Shown: in pieces, positions 22,379 through 34,420 of the stretch | Layout of the letters: each line of letters starts with the position of its first letter | Numbering within the stretch: position 1 is the stretch's first letter | From: Balanoglossus misakiensis | Lineage: Eukaryota; Hemichordata | NCBI GenBank assembly: GCA_040954595.2 | Contig: CM082590.2 | Span: 7,998,001-8,062,000 of the forward strand | Reading direction: 5' to 3' | Length of the DNA stretch: 64,000 bases | Program-made: the position numbers and the translations under genes | Notes under the pieces: generated by a model | Told to the model about the DNA's origin: nothing | Database searches by the model: none | What the model saw: the letters and a program-made list of their open reading frames with translations, nothing else

Positions 22379-24081
22379 ATGAACTTCAAACAGGGTAAGT
22401 AGATATATAAAAAGTATATTAAAAGCATTGCAAACATGAAACATAAGATACGTGTCAATTTTATCATTCCTTCTTCCTTTCTTTCATGTTTCCATTATCC
22501 TCACCACAATTACCTGCCTGCCTGCCTGTATGTATGTATGTATGTATGTATGTATGTGTGTGTGTGTGTGTTTATGTATGTATGTATGTATGTATGTATG
22601 TATGTATGGATGGATGGATGTATGTATGTATGTATGGATGGATGGATGGATGGATGGATGGATGGATGGATGTATGTATGGATGGATGGATGGATGGATG
22701 GATGTATGTATGTATGGATGGATGTATGTATGTATCTATGTATCTATGTATGTATCTATGTATGTATGTTCGTCCATCCATCTATCCGAAGAACCCTTCA
22801 TGCAATATTTCAGATTACATGACACAATGAGAGAATAAAGAGACCTTATTATTTGCTCATTAACTTTCAGTGTGGCTAAGAAAACGTTTCACTCTCCTCG
22901 TCATGGTTGCCATAGCTGCCTTCGTTCACTTCGCCTCAAATGCGTTCAATCAGCCCAAAGAGAAAATTCATGGCCGGTACAATTACATGGCGAGTGAACG
23001 ACATCCTGTGTCAACAGAATTGGGAATTAGCTCAGTGAAACGCATGAACAACATCAAAGAGATATCTACTGGGACATTTGAAAAACTTCACCACTCGTCC
23101 ATTGCGCCCTCTACGACCACGACTGACCTATCCCAGAATGCAAGTGGTACGGTCAATGTACTTGTCATCGGACGAATGTCGTCTGGAACGACTGCCACAG
23201 AAAATTTAATCGCTGATAACAATGACGTATTTCCGGTGCACGAACCTGGGTACATGTTGGTCGGAACCCTGCGAGATAAAAACATCCACATCGACAGCGA
23301 AATATATTTGCAGCAAATTCAAACCAGGCTCTGCGAGTTTCTTGGAGATCTGTACAATTGCGAGTTCTTGGGACACGACTTTTTCCCAAAGGCTTTAAAC
23401 GACCACCAGTTTGTCAGACATGGTAGTTTAAATCATTTAGATTACCCAGTCTCTCTTAGGCAGGTGTCACATTTCTGCAAATCAAAGCGGTACATTTTAT
23501 CCAAAGTTGTTCGATTCAACGATGTTGAGTCTTGTCTGCCCACTTTGGAAAAAGCGGAAGTGAAAATGATATTTTTGGTCAGAGATCCGAGAGCAATGAT
23601 TACGTCTAGACTTCGGCGATGGGAAGAAGTTCTCACAAGTATGAATAACTCAAGTAACAAATATTATTATTCGATTGAGAACGTTGTCAAGGAACACTGC
23701 GTCTGGCTAGAAATGGTTTGGGATTTGATGAAGACGGACTCTGATTATGTGAGAGCGAATTCAATGCTTATTCGACATGAAGACATGTGTTTGTTCCCTG
23801 ACACAGTGAACCGTGCCACTTATGATTTCGTGGGGCTATCTTCTCATGATGTCCGTGCATCGAACGCGAAATCGCACAACGAATCGGCAGCAAGTTGGTT
23901 GAACGCTCTTAATTACGACAAAATGAAACAAATACAAGATTACTGTCCCGGTCGTGTGTACGAAAATTATGGATGGGTACAGTTCAACAACAAGACAGAA
24001 TATGAGAAACTGATATCAACTTGGTTCCGACCAATGCCACAAAAGGAAATCCAATTAAAATATATAATACCATACGAATAA
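22379..24081 (+). CDS. Carbohydrate sulfotransferase-like protein 2 of 4
   Basis: Coding exons 22379-22394 (only 16 bases: MNFKQ plus one base) and 22871-24081, 408 residues, phase 1 (CAGG/GTAAGT and TTTCAG). A leader acceptor (CTTTCCAG) at 22348 implies an upstream noncoding exon. A membrane anchor lies at about 11-27. The 5'-PSB loop [13 protein letters not shown] is near 102 and the 3'-[19 protein letters not shown] near 239; HEDMCLFP follows near 300. Asn-X-Ser/Thr sites are present in the lumenal domain. Its last ~55 codons are nearly identical in DNA to genes 1 and 4 while the rest has diverged, which suggests gene conversion. The same role is inferred as for gene 1; acceptor glycan unknown. 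Confidence 0.86.
22520..22775. repeat. (TATG/GATG)n microsatellite in sulfotransferase 2 intron
   Basis: Alternating ATGT and GGAT tetranucleotide blocks with a GTGTGT patch. Long frames here are artefacts. Confidence 0.95.
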
Positions 24082-24917
24082 TAATTTCCTTCAAGGAGAT
24101 TGGTGGCAACAGCTTGGAGGTCATACAACTTTTAACAGTATTTTATTGTTTCATTATAGTGTATGTTACTGCAATAACCAAGGATTAACACCATAAATTA
24201 TACCAATTTCAGAATGATATGAAGCAAATATAGCACATATCATGTCTCCATGGAAACAAATTGCGAAATAGAGATATTAATTTAACCACTGCAGTTGCCA
24301 CGGAAAGTTAAGTCTAGCAATCACAGGTTTTCAGTTGGTGGACAAGGAGAAATGGTATGTCCTTATATGGTCATTTGAAGACTATATTTGGGCATAGAGG
24401 TGACCATATTCCTTTTACATTTACGTTTTTTGTGGATTTTTCACCAGCAATTAATTATCAGAATTGACTGCATGAATATTAATTAATTAATTAATTAATT
24501 AGGGAGGAATCGTCTTAAGCGTTCTCTATGTCTATGTTTGCGCAGTGCATGGATGTGAAACCTAACTACATTGATGATAACTGTCCAAACTCCAGATGGT
24601 GCAAGTATTTCATTTGGATTATCTTCAACCGATGAATTTTTGTCTGGCTCTTGATTGATTGTTTTGTGAGTATTTTCTTCCGAATCTGGAATTATTTACG
24701 GCTGCGGCCATTCATGTAATTAATCATACGCTGAACATTCTGATGGGAAATTGTCGTTTGTATTCGCTCCGGAATCATTATTTGTTTTCCATTGTCATCC
24801 GAGGTTTTCTAGTTCTATGGGGGATTTGTATTACAGAACACAGGTGTACATTGTAGGCAGGGGTATATTAAAAGATCTGAATAAATAAAAAGGATGGTCC
24901 CATTTAAAATTGCCTAG

Positions 24918-24931
24918 AGAGAGGGGGAGGG

Positions 24932-24962
<31 letters not shown>

Positions 24963-24967
24963 TGAGA

Positions 24968-25015
<48 letters not shown>

Positions 25016-25130
25016 GAAAGAGAGAGAGAGGGTGAGAGAGACAGACAGGCAGGCAGAGAGAGGGACAGAGAGAGTCAGAGACAGGGAGAGAGAGAGAGAG
25101 ACAGACATCAGACAGACAGTGAGAGAAAAT
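24918..25130. repeat. GA-rich low-complexity tract
   Basis: AGAGAG with interspersed AGAT and AGAC. The 24090-24910 flank is AT-rich and without gene signals except an (ATTA)n run near 24475-24500. Confidence 0.9.
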
Positions 25131-26060
25131 TAGAGACGAAGCTTGACCTGGAAACACAATGCAAAATCAATCTTTGAGAGCAAATCCTTTGAGCTAAAAA
25201 TCTAAGTTAATTTTAATTTACTCAATACAATTGTGTTCTCAGTCCAGTAAATACTGCTAGGAAACAAAATATGCCACATCGTCAGCGCATATGTTGTGGT
25301 CTGTATAAAATTTTTCATCATAGTTAACCAGCATTCTCTTGACAACAGACGACGTGAACATTTCAACAGGCTTACTGGTGAAGGTAAGTGAGTAAGTTGT
25401 TAATAATTACTGTCAACATTAAAAGTATCAACTTCTCCATTGCATTTCTTGGCTGAATTTACCTACTGCATAACAAGTACATTGTAAGTTGACGTCAAAC
25501 GACTGTCCATAGATTCCATGTGTCACTGGATAATATTGTACGGTATATGTTACGGTTTGACAACTTTGAATCACAAAATGTGTGTGAGAAAGAAGGTGGG
25601 GGGAAGAGGGAGGGGGGAGAAAGGGAAAGAGAAAAGGAAAGAGGCTAGAGAGAGGGGAGAAAGAGGGAAATAGAGAAAGAGAGGGAGGGAGAGAAACAGA
25701 GGGAAAGAGAGAGAGGCAAAATCATAGATAGGGAAGTAATAGAGAGGGAGACATATTTATCAACACAAATGGCAGAATTAATTAATACAGAGACAAAGTT
25801 TGGCTACCTATCAGGGTTCTTATTTGTGACGATTGCAGAAGTCGACTTTCCTGATAACTGATTGGTTATGAAAACAGCGCATTTCCAAATTCCAGCAGTT
25901 CCGGCCAAAAATCCTGAGGTACCCAATGCAATGAAGGTAAAAGATACACTGTGAGTTCCAAACTACAGAAAAAGGCGTGTTCAAAGATATTCTCATATTC
26001 ACAGGCCACTGTGTAAAGTAAAGTCCTATTAAAGTGTAACCAAGGGTTTGAAAAGCTGAG

Positions 26061-28093
26061 ATGTACACAGCACTGTTTAAACAAGGTAAGTGGAAGCTGA
26101 AACAACCCTGATATTCTCAATGTTTTGATGAAGTACTAAACCCCTATGATTGACAATAATTAAAGGTATACAGTCACCTCTAGTTTATATGGCTGAAATA
26201 GTGTATTTGGGCGCTAAAGAACATACGGTGGCGCTCTTTTTTTTTGTGTGTGCCACCCACTGAAAATCTGTGATTGGCTAGATCTCATTTTGCCATGGTA
26301 ACTATAGCTAATTTTCTATAGGTGACCGTATACCTTTAAAGCCTCAATATGTGCCACTTTCGGCATACTTTTGAACTCAAATCCCACAGTTTATAGCAGA
26401 GTACCATTGAAAACAATACAGTTGTTGCTTTAATTATTATTTCTAGCAGTGTCTTGCCCCACACAGCTGGAACGATTATGACTATGGACAGTGTTCGAAA
26501 TTCATAGGAAATATCAACCAGTCACCAGGACTGGTAACTTCAAAAAGTTGCCAGTCCTGCCAAAAACTTACCAGTCCTGATATTATGCCTTACAATTAAA
26601 TGTAATCAAATACAACTGAGAAGCTAATTACCTTATCTGTGAACAATTGAAGATGGGATGGAATCATCTTTCTCTTTACATTACTTTGATAATTTTCAAG
26701 CTTTTACATCATTGTTTCTTTTATTTGCAATACATGAACTGGGGAAAGTCTAAAAGATGTCATGATACCACTGGTTAACTCCCATGCTAAATTCAACCTG
26801 TCTGTCGGACTGGTAACATTTTATTTTTACCAGTACTACAGAAAAACAACCAGTCTCGGACTGTCGGACAGGCTTTATTTCGTACACTGCTATGGTGCAT
26901 TTTTTTTATTTATTTTAGTTTTGCCCAGCAAGCAGGGGTGTGTGGTGGCGACATCACTGATTACAGCCGTTGCCATCATGGTCGCCGCGAGTTCCTACAG
27001 GAATTCAATCAGGATCAACCGCAAAAACGGTCTGCTGAAACTCATCCTGGATCACCAACATCCCCCAGCTCAGAATTCCGGAACACTGTCGGAATCCACT
27101 GATATTGTCAATACAACAGCCATGAAAAGTTTCCACCAATCAGAACCACCGGCACAAAAAGAGGAACTAGGACAGAGGAGTGCTCAAGTAAAGATCCTCA
27201 TCATTGGCCGAATGTCATCAGGGTCATCTGCAACAGCTCACTTATTCTCTAAACGGCCAGACACATTCTACGTAGGCGAGCCAGGTCATAGGATGCTCAA
27301 AAACATCGCTCATAAAAACGTCCATATCGACTCGGAAACACATCTGCAAGAAATTCAAACTGAACTCTGCAAGTTTTTGTCCGACATGTATAACTGCGAC
27401 TTCAACTCGCATGATTTTATTTTCAAAGCGCTGAACACTCGTGGGCTTTCTCGCAAAGGGTCGTTTCGTCAGTTGAACACCCCAGTCACAAAACGTCAAC
27501 TGAGGTCTTTCTGTTTATCCAAATCTCATATTGTGTCTAAAGTACTTCGGTTCACTGATGTGCAGTCCTGCTTGCCTCTATCAGAACACGCGCAAGTTAA
27601 GACTATATTTTTGGTGCGAGACCCACGAGGGCTGGTCGTTTCGAGAGAACGAAGATGGGGACCGATTTTAGAAAGACTTCACTATTCCATCAGAGACGGG
27701 ATGATGGAGCACTGTGTTTGGTTAGACAGGGTCTGGAATTTCCTGAAGGGGGCAACCGAGTACCAGAGAAGGAATTCGATGCTGGTTCGATTCGAAGACT
27801 TGTGTCTGTACCCCGGCACGGTCACACGCGCGATGTACGACTTCGTTGGCATACCTCCTCCGGATCCAACAGATCTGGCGAATTCAGTCTCCCACAACGA
27901 GTCTGCAATGAATTGGCTCAATGTCCTCGATTTCGACCGAATGAAACAAATGCAGGCGTATTGTCCCGATCGTGTCTATGACCGTTTCGGGTGGCCACGG
28001 TTCCAAACTAGCAAGGAATTTGCAAGTGCGCCATCAATATGGTACCAACCAATGCCACAAAATACAGTGGCACTGAAATACACTGTACCATAA
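26061..28093 (+). CDS. Carbohydrate sulfotransferase-like protein 3 of 4
   Basis: Coding exons 26061-26085 (MYTALFKQ plus one base, donor CAAG/GTAAGT) and 26919-28093 (acceptor TTTATTTTAG), 399 residues, phase 1 as in its neighbours. A longer open frame begins inside the intron at 26762, but that would read through the acceptor and lacks the paralogue structure. A membrane anchor lies at about 16-36. The 5'-PSB GRMSSGSSATAHL is near 101 and the 3'-PSB LVRDPRGLVVSRERRW near 239; the FEDLCLYP motif follows. It is the most divergent of the four: its C-terminus (CPDRVYDRFGWPRF) has not been homogenised with the others. A possible noncoding 5' exon with donor GAAG/GTAAGT ends near 25384. Confidence 0.82.
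26160..26339. repeat. Foldback element F3 in sulfotransferase 3 intron
   Basis: Ends TTAAAGGTATACAGTCACCT and AGGTGACCGTATACCTTTAA are near-perfect inverted repeats. The interior includes GATTGGCTAGATCTCA and a GGTGGCGCTC block. Further copies are at 40753-40945 and 46405-46600, with a fragment near 44688-44730. Confidence 0.85.
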
Positions 28094-28966
28094 TGTTTCA
28101 GGACCAAGGCGTATGGCCCACATAGAATATAGGCTGGTTGTAACGATTGGCTGGTACCCTGCCTCAATGACAAGCACCACCAATGAGGCAGGTGATGACA
28201 AACCGCCATATTTAGAATTATGGTATCTGATTGGCTAATAAATGAACGCTCTCATTGGTAATACTTCCTGACTAGATTCAATCTGTCATGTTTCTTGACC
28301 CGTTTCAAAAATGTTTCAATGGTCCCTTTGTGCACTAAAAGTTAAACACAAATCCAAAAGTTAAACACTGATTATTGCTGACAGTAACCCCAAAATCAAA
28401 TATACAACAACAGCTGTAGACTAGACAAATGTTCAACAACCATTTCTTGAGTACAAAACACATTGACGTGGTTCTATCATGCAATGAGGATATAGAGTTG
28501 TTCTACGTGTATCAGGTATGTCTCAACATTTTTAACGTTTCCCAAAATCTCAAACACATGTACATTTAAGCCAATTTCAACATTTCCTTCACCCGTATAT
28601 TGCATTGATATAGTTAACAGTGACTTCAAAAGAATACACGGTACCATATACCGTACCTCCACATAATGTTTCCTGCCTAGAGCCTGCATATTATTTTACG
28701 AACTCCACAATAACCTGCAAGATCTCTCATAGCTAGGCAGTTTATATCAGTGGACATTCTCATGTGACACAATATAGTCCATCGTGTTAAACAGCACAAA
28801 TTCTGTCAAACTTTGCATGCAAATATTTTAGTTTCATATAAAGCTGGACATAAATTACTTGGGTAGCAACCTATTGCTGAGGTAACAAAAAATCATTTAT
28901 TAGTAATGTGGCTAAATTTAACTTCTTATTTTTATTTTTAGTCTCACCAAGTTATTCAATGGTAAA

Positions 28967-30511
28967 ATGATGAACCACAAACAGGCGATATCAAGTAAGT
29001 AGACATGTTTTTAATCGAATATTGGTAAAATTTAGGTTTTTATTGGTAATATGCATTCCAAACATACGGTAAGTATTTCAGAAATTCTTGATTTTCAATT
29101 TTTTCTTACTTTATACGATTAAGCTAAAAGAAAATGAGATGAAAATTTTCCATATTATATCTATAACACATTTTGAACAAATTTCGGAATTCTTGATAAA
29201 TTTTCAGAAATTCCTTTTAATCGTGGATTTTCTGACACATTGCCCATGCACTCATGTCACATAATATTACCACTGACAGGGGTGATAGATATCCCATATG
29301 GATTCTAATCATTTTTTATTTGACTTCCAGTGTTGTCAAGGAAACGTTGCGCTCTCCTGGCTTTGGTATCCATATTGGCCTTGCTGGCTTTTCTCATGTC
29401 AAATGCGTTCATTCAGGCCAAAGTGAATCTGGGCCTGTATATGGCCAATGGACAAGTTCCTGCTCCTTTGATATTAGGAAGCCCAGTGAGAAACATGGCC
29501 GACGAAACCATGGCGATGGACATGCCAGAAACCTTCCACAACACAAGAGCGCCCTCAACGACGACAATTGACTTATCCCAGAACAGAACTAACCATGTCC
29601 TCATCATTGGCCGAATGTCAACAGGAACAAGTGCCACAGCGAGGTTAATAACCAATGAGTTGGACGTCTTCACTGCGTACGAGCCTGGATTGATATTATT
29701 AAAAACCTCATTCAAGAAAAGTGTCCATATCGACAGCGAAGAGTATTTGCAGGAGCTTCAAGCACCAATATGTGACTTTCTTGGAGACCTGTACAACTGT
29801 GAATTCTCAACCCATGAATATTTCCTGAAAGTATTAAACAATCTTCGCTTTTACAGAAAAGGGAATTTAGGTCGGTTAAAATATCCGCTGACGAAGAAAC
29901 AACTGACGTCATTCTGTCGATCGAATCGTTACATTTTATCCAAAGTAGTTCGATTCACCGATGTGGAGTCCTGTCTGCCGACGTTGGAAAAAGAGAAAGT
30001 AAAGATGATATTTTTGGCCAGAGATCCCAGGGGAATGATTACTTCTAGACTCAGGCGATGGGAAGCAGTGCACGCAAAATTGAACAATGCTAGCAACGCA
30101 AATTATTATCCTATTGAACAATTGGTGCAAGAACACTGCACCTGGTTAGAAATGGTTTGGAACTTGTTGAAGACGGACTCTGATTATGTGAAATCAAATT
30201 CAATGCTTATTCGACATGAGGACATGTGCTTGTACCCAGATGCAGTCAATCGTGCCACTTATGATTTCGTAGGACTATCTCATGTCATGAATTCAGAAAA
30301 TGGAAAATCCCATGCAGAATCAGCAGCAAGTTGGTTGAACGCTCTTAATTACGACAAAATGAAAGAAATACAAGATTACTGTCCTGGTCGTGTATACGAA
30401 AATTATGGATGGGTGCAGTTCAACAACAAGACAGAATATGAGAAACTGAAATCAACATGGTACAAACCAATGCCACAAAAAGAAATTATATTGAAATATA
30501 AAATACCATAG
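28967..30511 (+). CDS. Carbohydrate sulfotransferase-like protein 4 of 4
   Basis: Coding exons 28967-28994 (MMNHKQAIS plus one base, donor TCAA/GTAAGT) and 29331-30511 (acceptor TGACTTCCAG), 402 residues, phase 1. A leader acceptor (TTTTTAG) at 28941 again implies an upstream noncoding exon. Membrane anchor near 15-32. The 5'-PSB GRMSTGTSATARL is near 100. The 3'-PSB reads [16 protein letters not shown] near 237, with Ala where the other three copies have Val. HEDMCLYP follows. It is most similar to gene 2 throughout, and to genes 1 and 2 at the C-terminus. A Golgi glycan sulfotransferase is inferred. Confidence 0.86.
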
Positions 30512-30562
30512 TATTTCAAATAATTATTACTCTCAAGTAGACTGACATTATTTTCTTTAAAG

Positions 30563-30792
30563 GTAAGCTGTCGTCGCGCCACATTTGTTTGTTTATAAAC
30601 ATTATAATTCATCCACAAATCCCTGAAATTAGATAATTCTCAGAATGAACGAAGCAGCCAACCGTAGGGTAGACTTGGCATGACAGCAACTGAAGATCCT
30701 AGTAGGTCGTGGCGACTGCAGTGAGGTTTGTGCTGGTATGGGAGGACATATTCTCATCAAGGGGGACACCCACGCAGCGCGACGACCCCTTC
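30563..30792. repeat. Interspersed repeat, also at 45842-46052
   Basis: Shared landmarks in order: TTTGTTTGTTTATAAAC, AATTCATCCACAAATC, CAACTGAAGATCCTAGTA, GGAGGACATATTCTCATC and GCGACGACC. The ends (TTTAAAGG... and CCCTTTAAA) look like a short inverted pair. 30800-31350 shows nothing else. Confidence 0.75.
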
Positions 30793-31357
30793 CCTTTAAA
30801 TCATGCGTTAATAGCTGGAGTTCTATTGCAAGGATAGGGCTTGAAAAATTACCAGTACATAGGAAGAACAGGTATTTAGTTGTAGTCGTTACTCAGAGTT
30901 TCGCAGACAACACGATCATTAGACAACGCACAAAATCATGAAAATAAACATCGTTTTAAACCCTGTGCTTTGCAATGCAGGTGTTGACAGCTATTCGTTA
31001 GTTCTGACAGCTTAATTTCCATACGCACACAAAATTTCACCTCTGGAGAATTAAGGTCATTAAACAGCTATTCATTGTACAATTTCATGCCATCTGTCCT
31101 GTAGTGTATTCATGTCAGACGATAGCCTACCTTCATCACATTTTAACAAGCCCATAATTTAAAACAAAATTCCTATCCAGGACAAGTGATTTACATTGCA
31201 ATTATATTTTCTATTTAATGGTGTAATTTTAGAAGCTAATCAAATTTACATGCAAATGTAAGGACAATTTCCTTTGTTAGTCATGATCATCTATTTTAAG
31301 TGGATATTAAAATTGCTATGATGGAATTGAAATATTTGAGGGTTTTTTAGGACAATG

Positions 31358-31376
31358 TTGTGTCTGTCTGTCTGTC

Positions 31377-31441
<65 letters not shown>

Positions 31442-31492
31442 ATGTATGTATGTATGTATGTATGTATGTATGTATGTATGTATGTATGTACG
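31358..31492. repeat. (GTCT)n(GT)n(ATGT)n compound microsatellite
   Basis: Three successive simple-repeat blocks. Another (GTCT)n block is at 32512-32575. 31500-32500 has no gene that I can support. Confidence 0.95.
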
Positions 31493-32512
31493 ACAGTCAA
31501 AGACAGAGGAAAAACATACAATATTTTGTTTCACAACAATTAGACCAGCAAATGCACAGCCTGTACCATCATTGTTGACAACAAAATCAAAGTCTAGACA
31601 TAAACCCTACAGTATGTGGATTAAACACACACTGGCATGTACCCAATGTGACAAAAAAATCTAAACTTGAAATTTTCGAACACACCACTATATCATATTT
31701 TCAACATCTTTTCGTACTGTAAAATAATCTGTCATAGATTATATTTATCTTGTGTATAATAAACCAATCTGACAAAAACCATGATTTTTATATTAAACGA
31801 ATCAGAAAATTATTCTACCGGAGGCAGTAATCTGAGCCAACATTCAATTACAGCTGCTCTAGATGAACTCTGCATATGCAAATTTGATGCAAATTACCCT
31901 TGGTATTATAATTGGAAAATAAACTTCCATAAACGGTACACGTGCATACACTGCCTTAATTGACGTAAGGTCATTCAGGTCACTGATGACAACTCTCGCC
32001 TGTCGTGCTTGTGTGTACAATTACATTCTTCATTCGTCGTTGTTGGAATGTTGCGTACTGCCACGTTGATATATTGAAAAACCAAGACCCAGACGGTACA
32101 GCATATGGTTGTGTGTGTTCGATGGTTCTGATGACGCTAGCAACTAACTATTGGAGGGGTTCGGGAGCCAAGTGAGGTAAATTAGTCTATTTCAACATTT
32201 TGCCATCTTCGAAAAGAAATTTCAAATGCCTTGGTTGATAATACTATTTATAGTTAAATCTCTGATACCAGCGGTTTATAACAGTTGCCATCATAAAACA
32301 AGCCAAAATGGGTAATAAAATACATTTGATGTTTTTTTATATTCACCATCTAACAATATGCTACAGTGAATAACAATTTACATGTAGTTCTCTTATCCAT
32401 CGGATTGTATACTATTAGCGAATGAGGCGTAGAATGAAGTTCAGCACATTTTTATGGCTGAAGTCTGCGATGTGATAGGCCCTATGCATATGAAAGTGTG
32501 TCTGTTTGATTA

Positions 32513-32573
<61 letters not shown>

Positions 32574-32721
32574 GACTGTCTATCTCTCAGCCTGTCTATT
32601 TTGCAAGTCAACTAATATCGATCGTAACAAGGGAAATCATCGATATAATTTCAGATTTTTAAGACAATGGTTTCACCGCGAAATCCATACAATGTTAATT
32701 TTTGGAATAGACATAGTTACC

Positions 32722-32933
32722 TACTGTAAAACACTTCATTTTCGCGAGTTGAAATTTTTCGCGATATCGAGAGAGGCCACTGTTTCGTGAGTATTTATTT
32801 TCGCGTTCTCTTATTCATTCACTGCATCGTTATCTTCAAAAACAATTTACGCGCCTTTTTATTTTCACGCTATTTTGGCTCTCGCGTATTTTGCGAAAAT
32901 TTACTGCTCGCGAAAATAAAGTGTTTTACAGTA
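32722..32933. repeat. Foldback element F2, complete copy
   Basis: The left end is a near match, with one base changed, to the family end TACTGTAAAACACTTTATTT. The right end is its complement (GTGTTTTACAGTA). The interior has several TTTTCGCG motifs. It lies in the opposite orientation to the copy at 33523. Confidence 0.88.
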
Positions 32934-33389
32934 CCTCGCGAGATTTTGCAGAAAATCATTACGATATACCGGGTACTCCTGACCTGTTTTAGATGAACAG
33001 ATATACAATTCTATGTCTTTGTACCGGTAGGTAATAAAACGAATGCTATAAAAGTGCCATAAAAAACTGCACTATCATATTAAAACTGTACCACGCTAAG
33101 AGACATTTTCACGTGAGACTAACACAACAGGTTGTTAATATTCTGTGTGTTCACTTCAGTCATTCGAGCGTGGAGTAACGAAGGCTGAATTTGCGAGTCG
33201 TATATCACATCACCCCAGGAAGTCAATAAATTAACCAACGCACGCACCACGTGTTTCAAAATCACCAACAGATGGTACGACGAAGATATGAAGCCCGTAG
33301 AAGTTAAATGACTTGAATTCAATTTTCAGTGATAAAAAATTCATGTTTGGTACATGGACCGTGTTGATAACTGAAACATTAACACTCAC

Positions 33390-33454
33390 CCTTTTTCATG
33401 CCCCTTGGAGACTTGAACACAAAAATCCAGATGGTTGGCAGATCTGCAGCACTA
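33390..33454 (-). other. Isolated exon candidate, 65 bases
   Basis: On the minus strand a TTTTTTTTCAG acceptor precedes 65 open bases and a GTGAGTG donor. The peptide would be 21 complete codons (SAADLPTIWIFVF...) in phase 2 to phase 1. I find no matching neighbour exon, and it lies between two inverted F2 copies, so it may be chance or a remnant. Confidence 0.25.
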
Positions 33455-33522
33455 CTGAAAAAAAATGAGACGAAACGTTGCAATTAATGGAGCTTTAATG
33501 TCTGAAGGCAAGAAATTCCAAA

Positions 33523-33733
33523 TACTGTAAAACACTTTATTTTCGCGAGCAATAAATTTCGTGAAATACGCAAGAGCCAAAATATCCTGAAAATAAAAAG
33601 TCGCGTAAATTTTTTTTGAAGATAACAATGCAGTGAATGAAATAAGAGAACGCGAAAATTAATACTCGCGAAACAGTGGCCTCTCTCGATATCGCGAAAA
33701 TTTCAACTCGCGAAAATAAAGTGTTTTACAGTA
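33523..33733. repeat. Foldback element F2, complete inverted copy
   Basis: Same 20-base termini as the 32722 copy, but internally reversed (the GAGAGAGGCCACTG-type block is now on the right as CAGTGGCCTCTCTC). Length 211 bp. Confidence 0.88.
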
Positions 33734-34248
33734 ATCATTTAATGGTTTTGGGAGTCATACATTTACAGTGTGTGGAACAATGTGGTACATGAGAAAAAAT
33801 TTTAGACGCATACTACCATACTTAAAACAAAGTACAGCATTGTACATGTAACTGATTATACCTACAACAGCCATCTAGAAACACAGTATATACATGTGTC
33901 TTTGACAGTCGAAAGGTTAAAGTCACCTAAATTTGTGCAATATGATTGAGATGATTTAAAAATAGCAGGACAACTCTGTTCCTGGTCACTAATATTTGAA
34001 ACAAGTCGATTCACATTCCAGTGCATTAAGAAATCATAACACAAGCATTCGAATCCAAGCATGTCCATACCAGTACAACACCACCCATTCATTTTGCGTT
34101 TTCTTGTTCAAACATTGCTGGTCACACAATGTTAAAATGCATCAATCAATATTGCACCTTTCTACATTGTACTGTTAAAATGCGGCATCATTCCCGGTAT
34201 GTTGTAAATTCCAAAAATAAAACTCAAATGATGTCGATAAAGCTAACC

Positions 34249-34420
34249 ATTCACTCACTCACTCATTCATTCATCCATCCATTCATTCATTCATTCATTC
34301 ATTCATTCATCCATCCATCCATCCATCCATTCATTCATCCATCCATCCATCCATCCATCCATCCATCCATCCATTCATTCATTCATTCATCCATCCATCC
34401 ATTCATTCATTCATTCATTA
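34249..34420. repeat. (CATT/CATC)n microsatellite
   Basis: Mixed ATTC and ATCC tetranucleotides. A further AC-rich tract is at 34635-34715. 34750-35800 carries no supportable gene. Confidence 0.95.

Noticed and set aside
26762-26918. Upstream extension of sulfotransferase 3 (longer open frame)
   Set aside because: It reads through the TTTATTTTAG acceptor. The other three genes all use a short separate start exon, and an equivalent one exists at 26061-26085.
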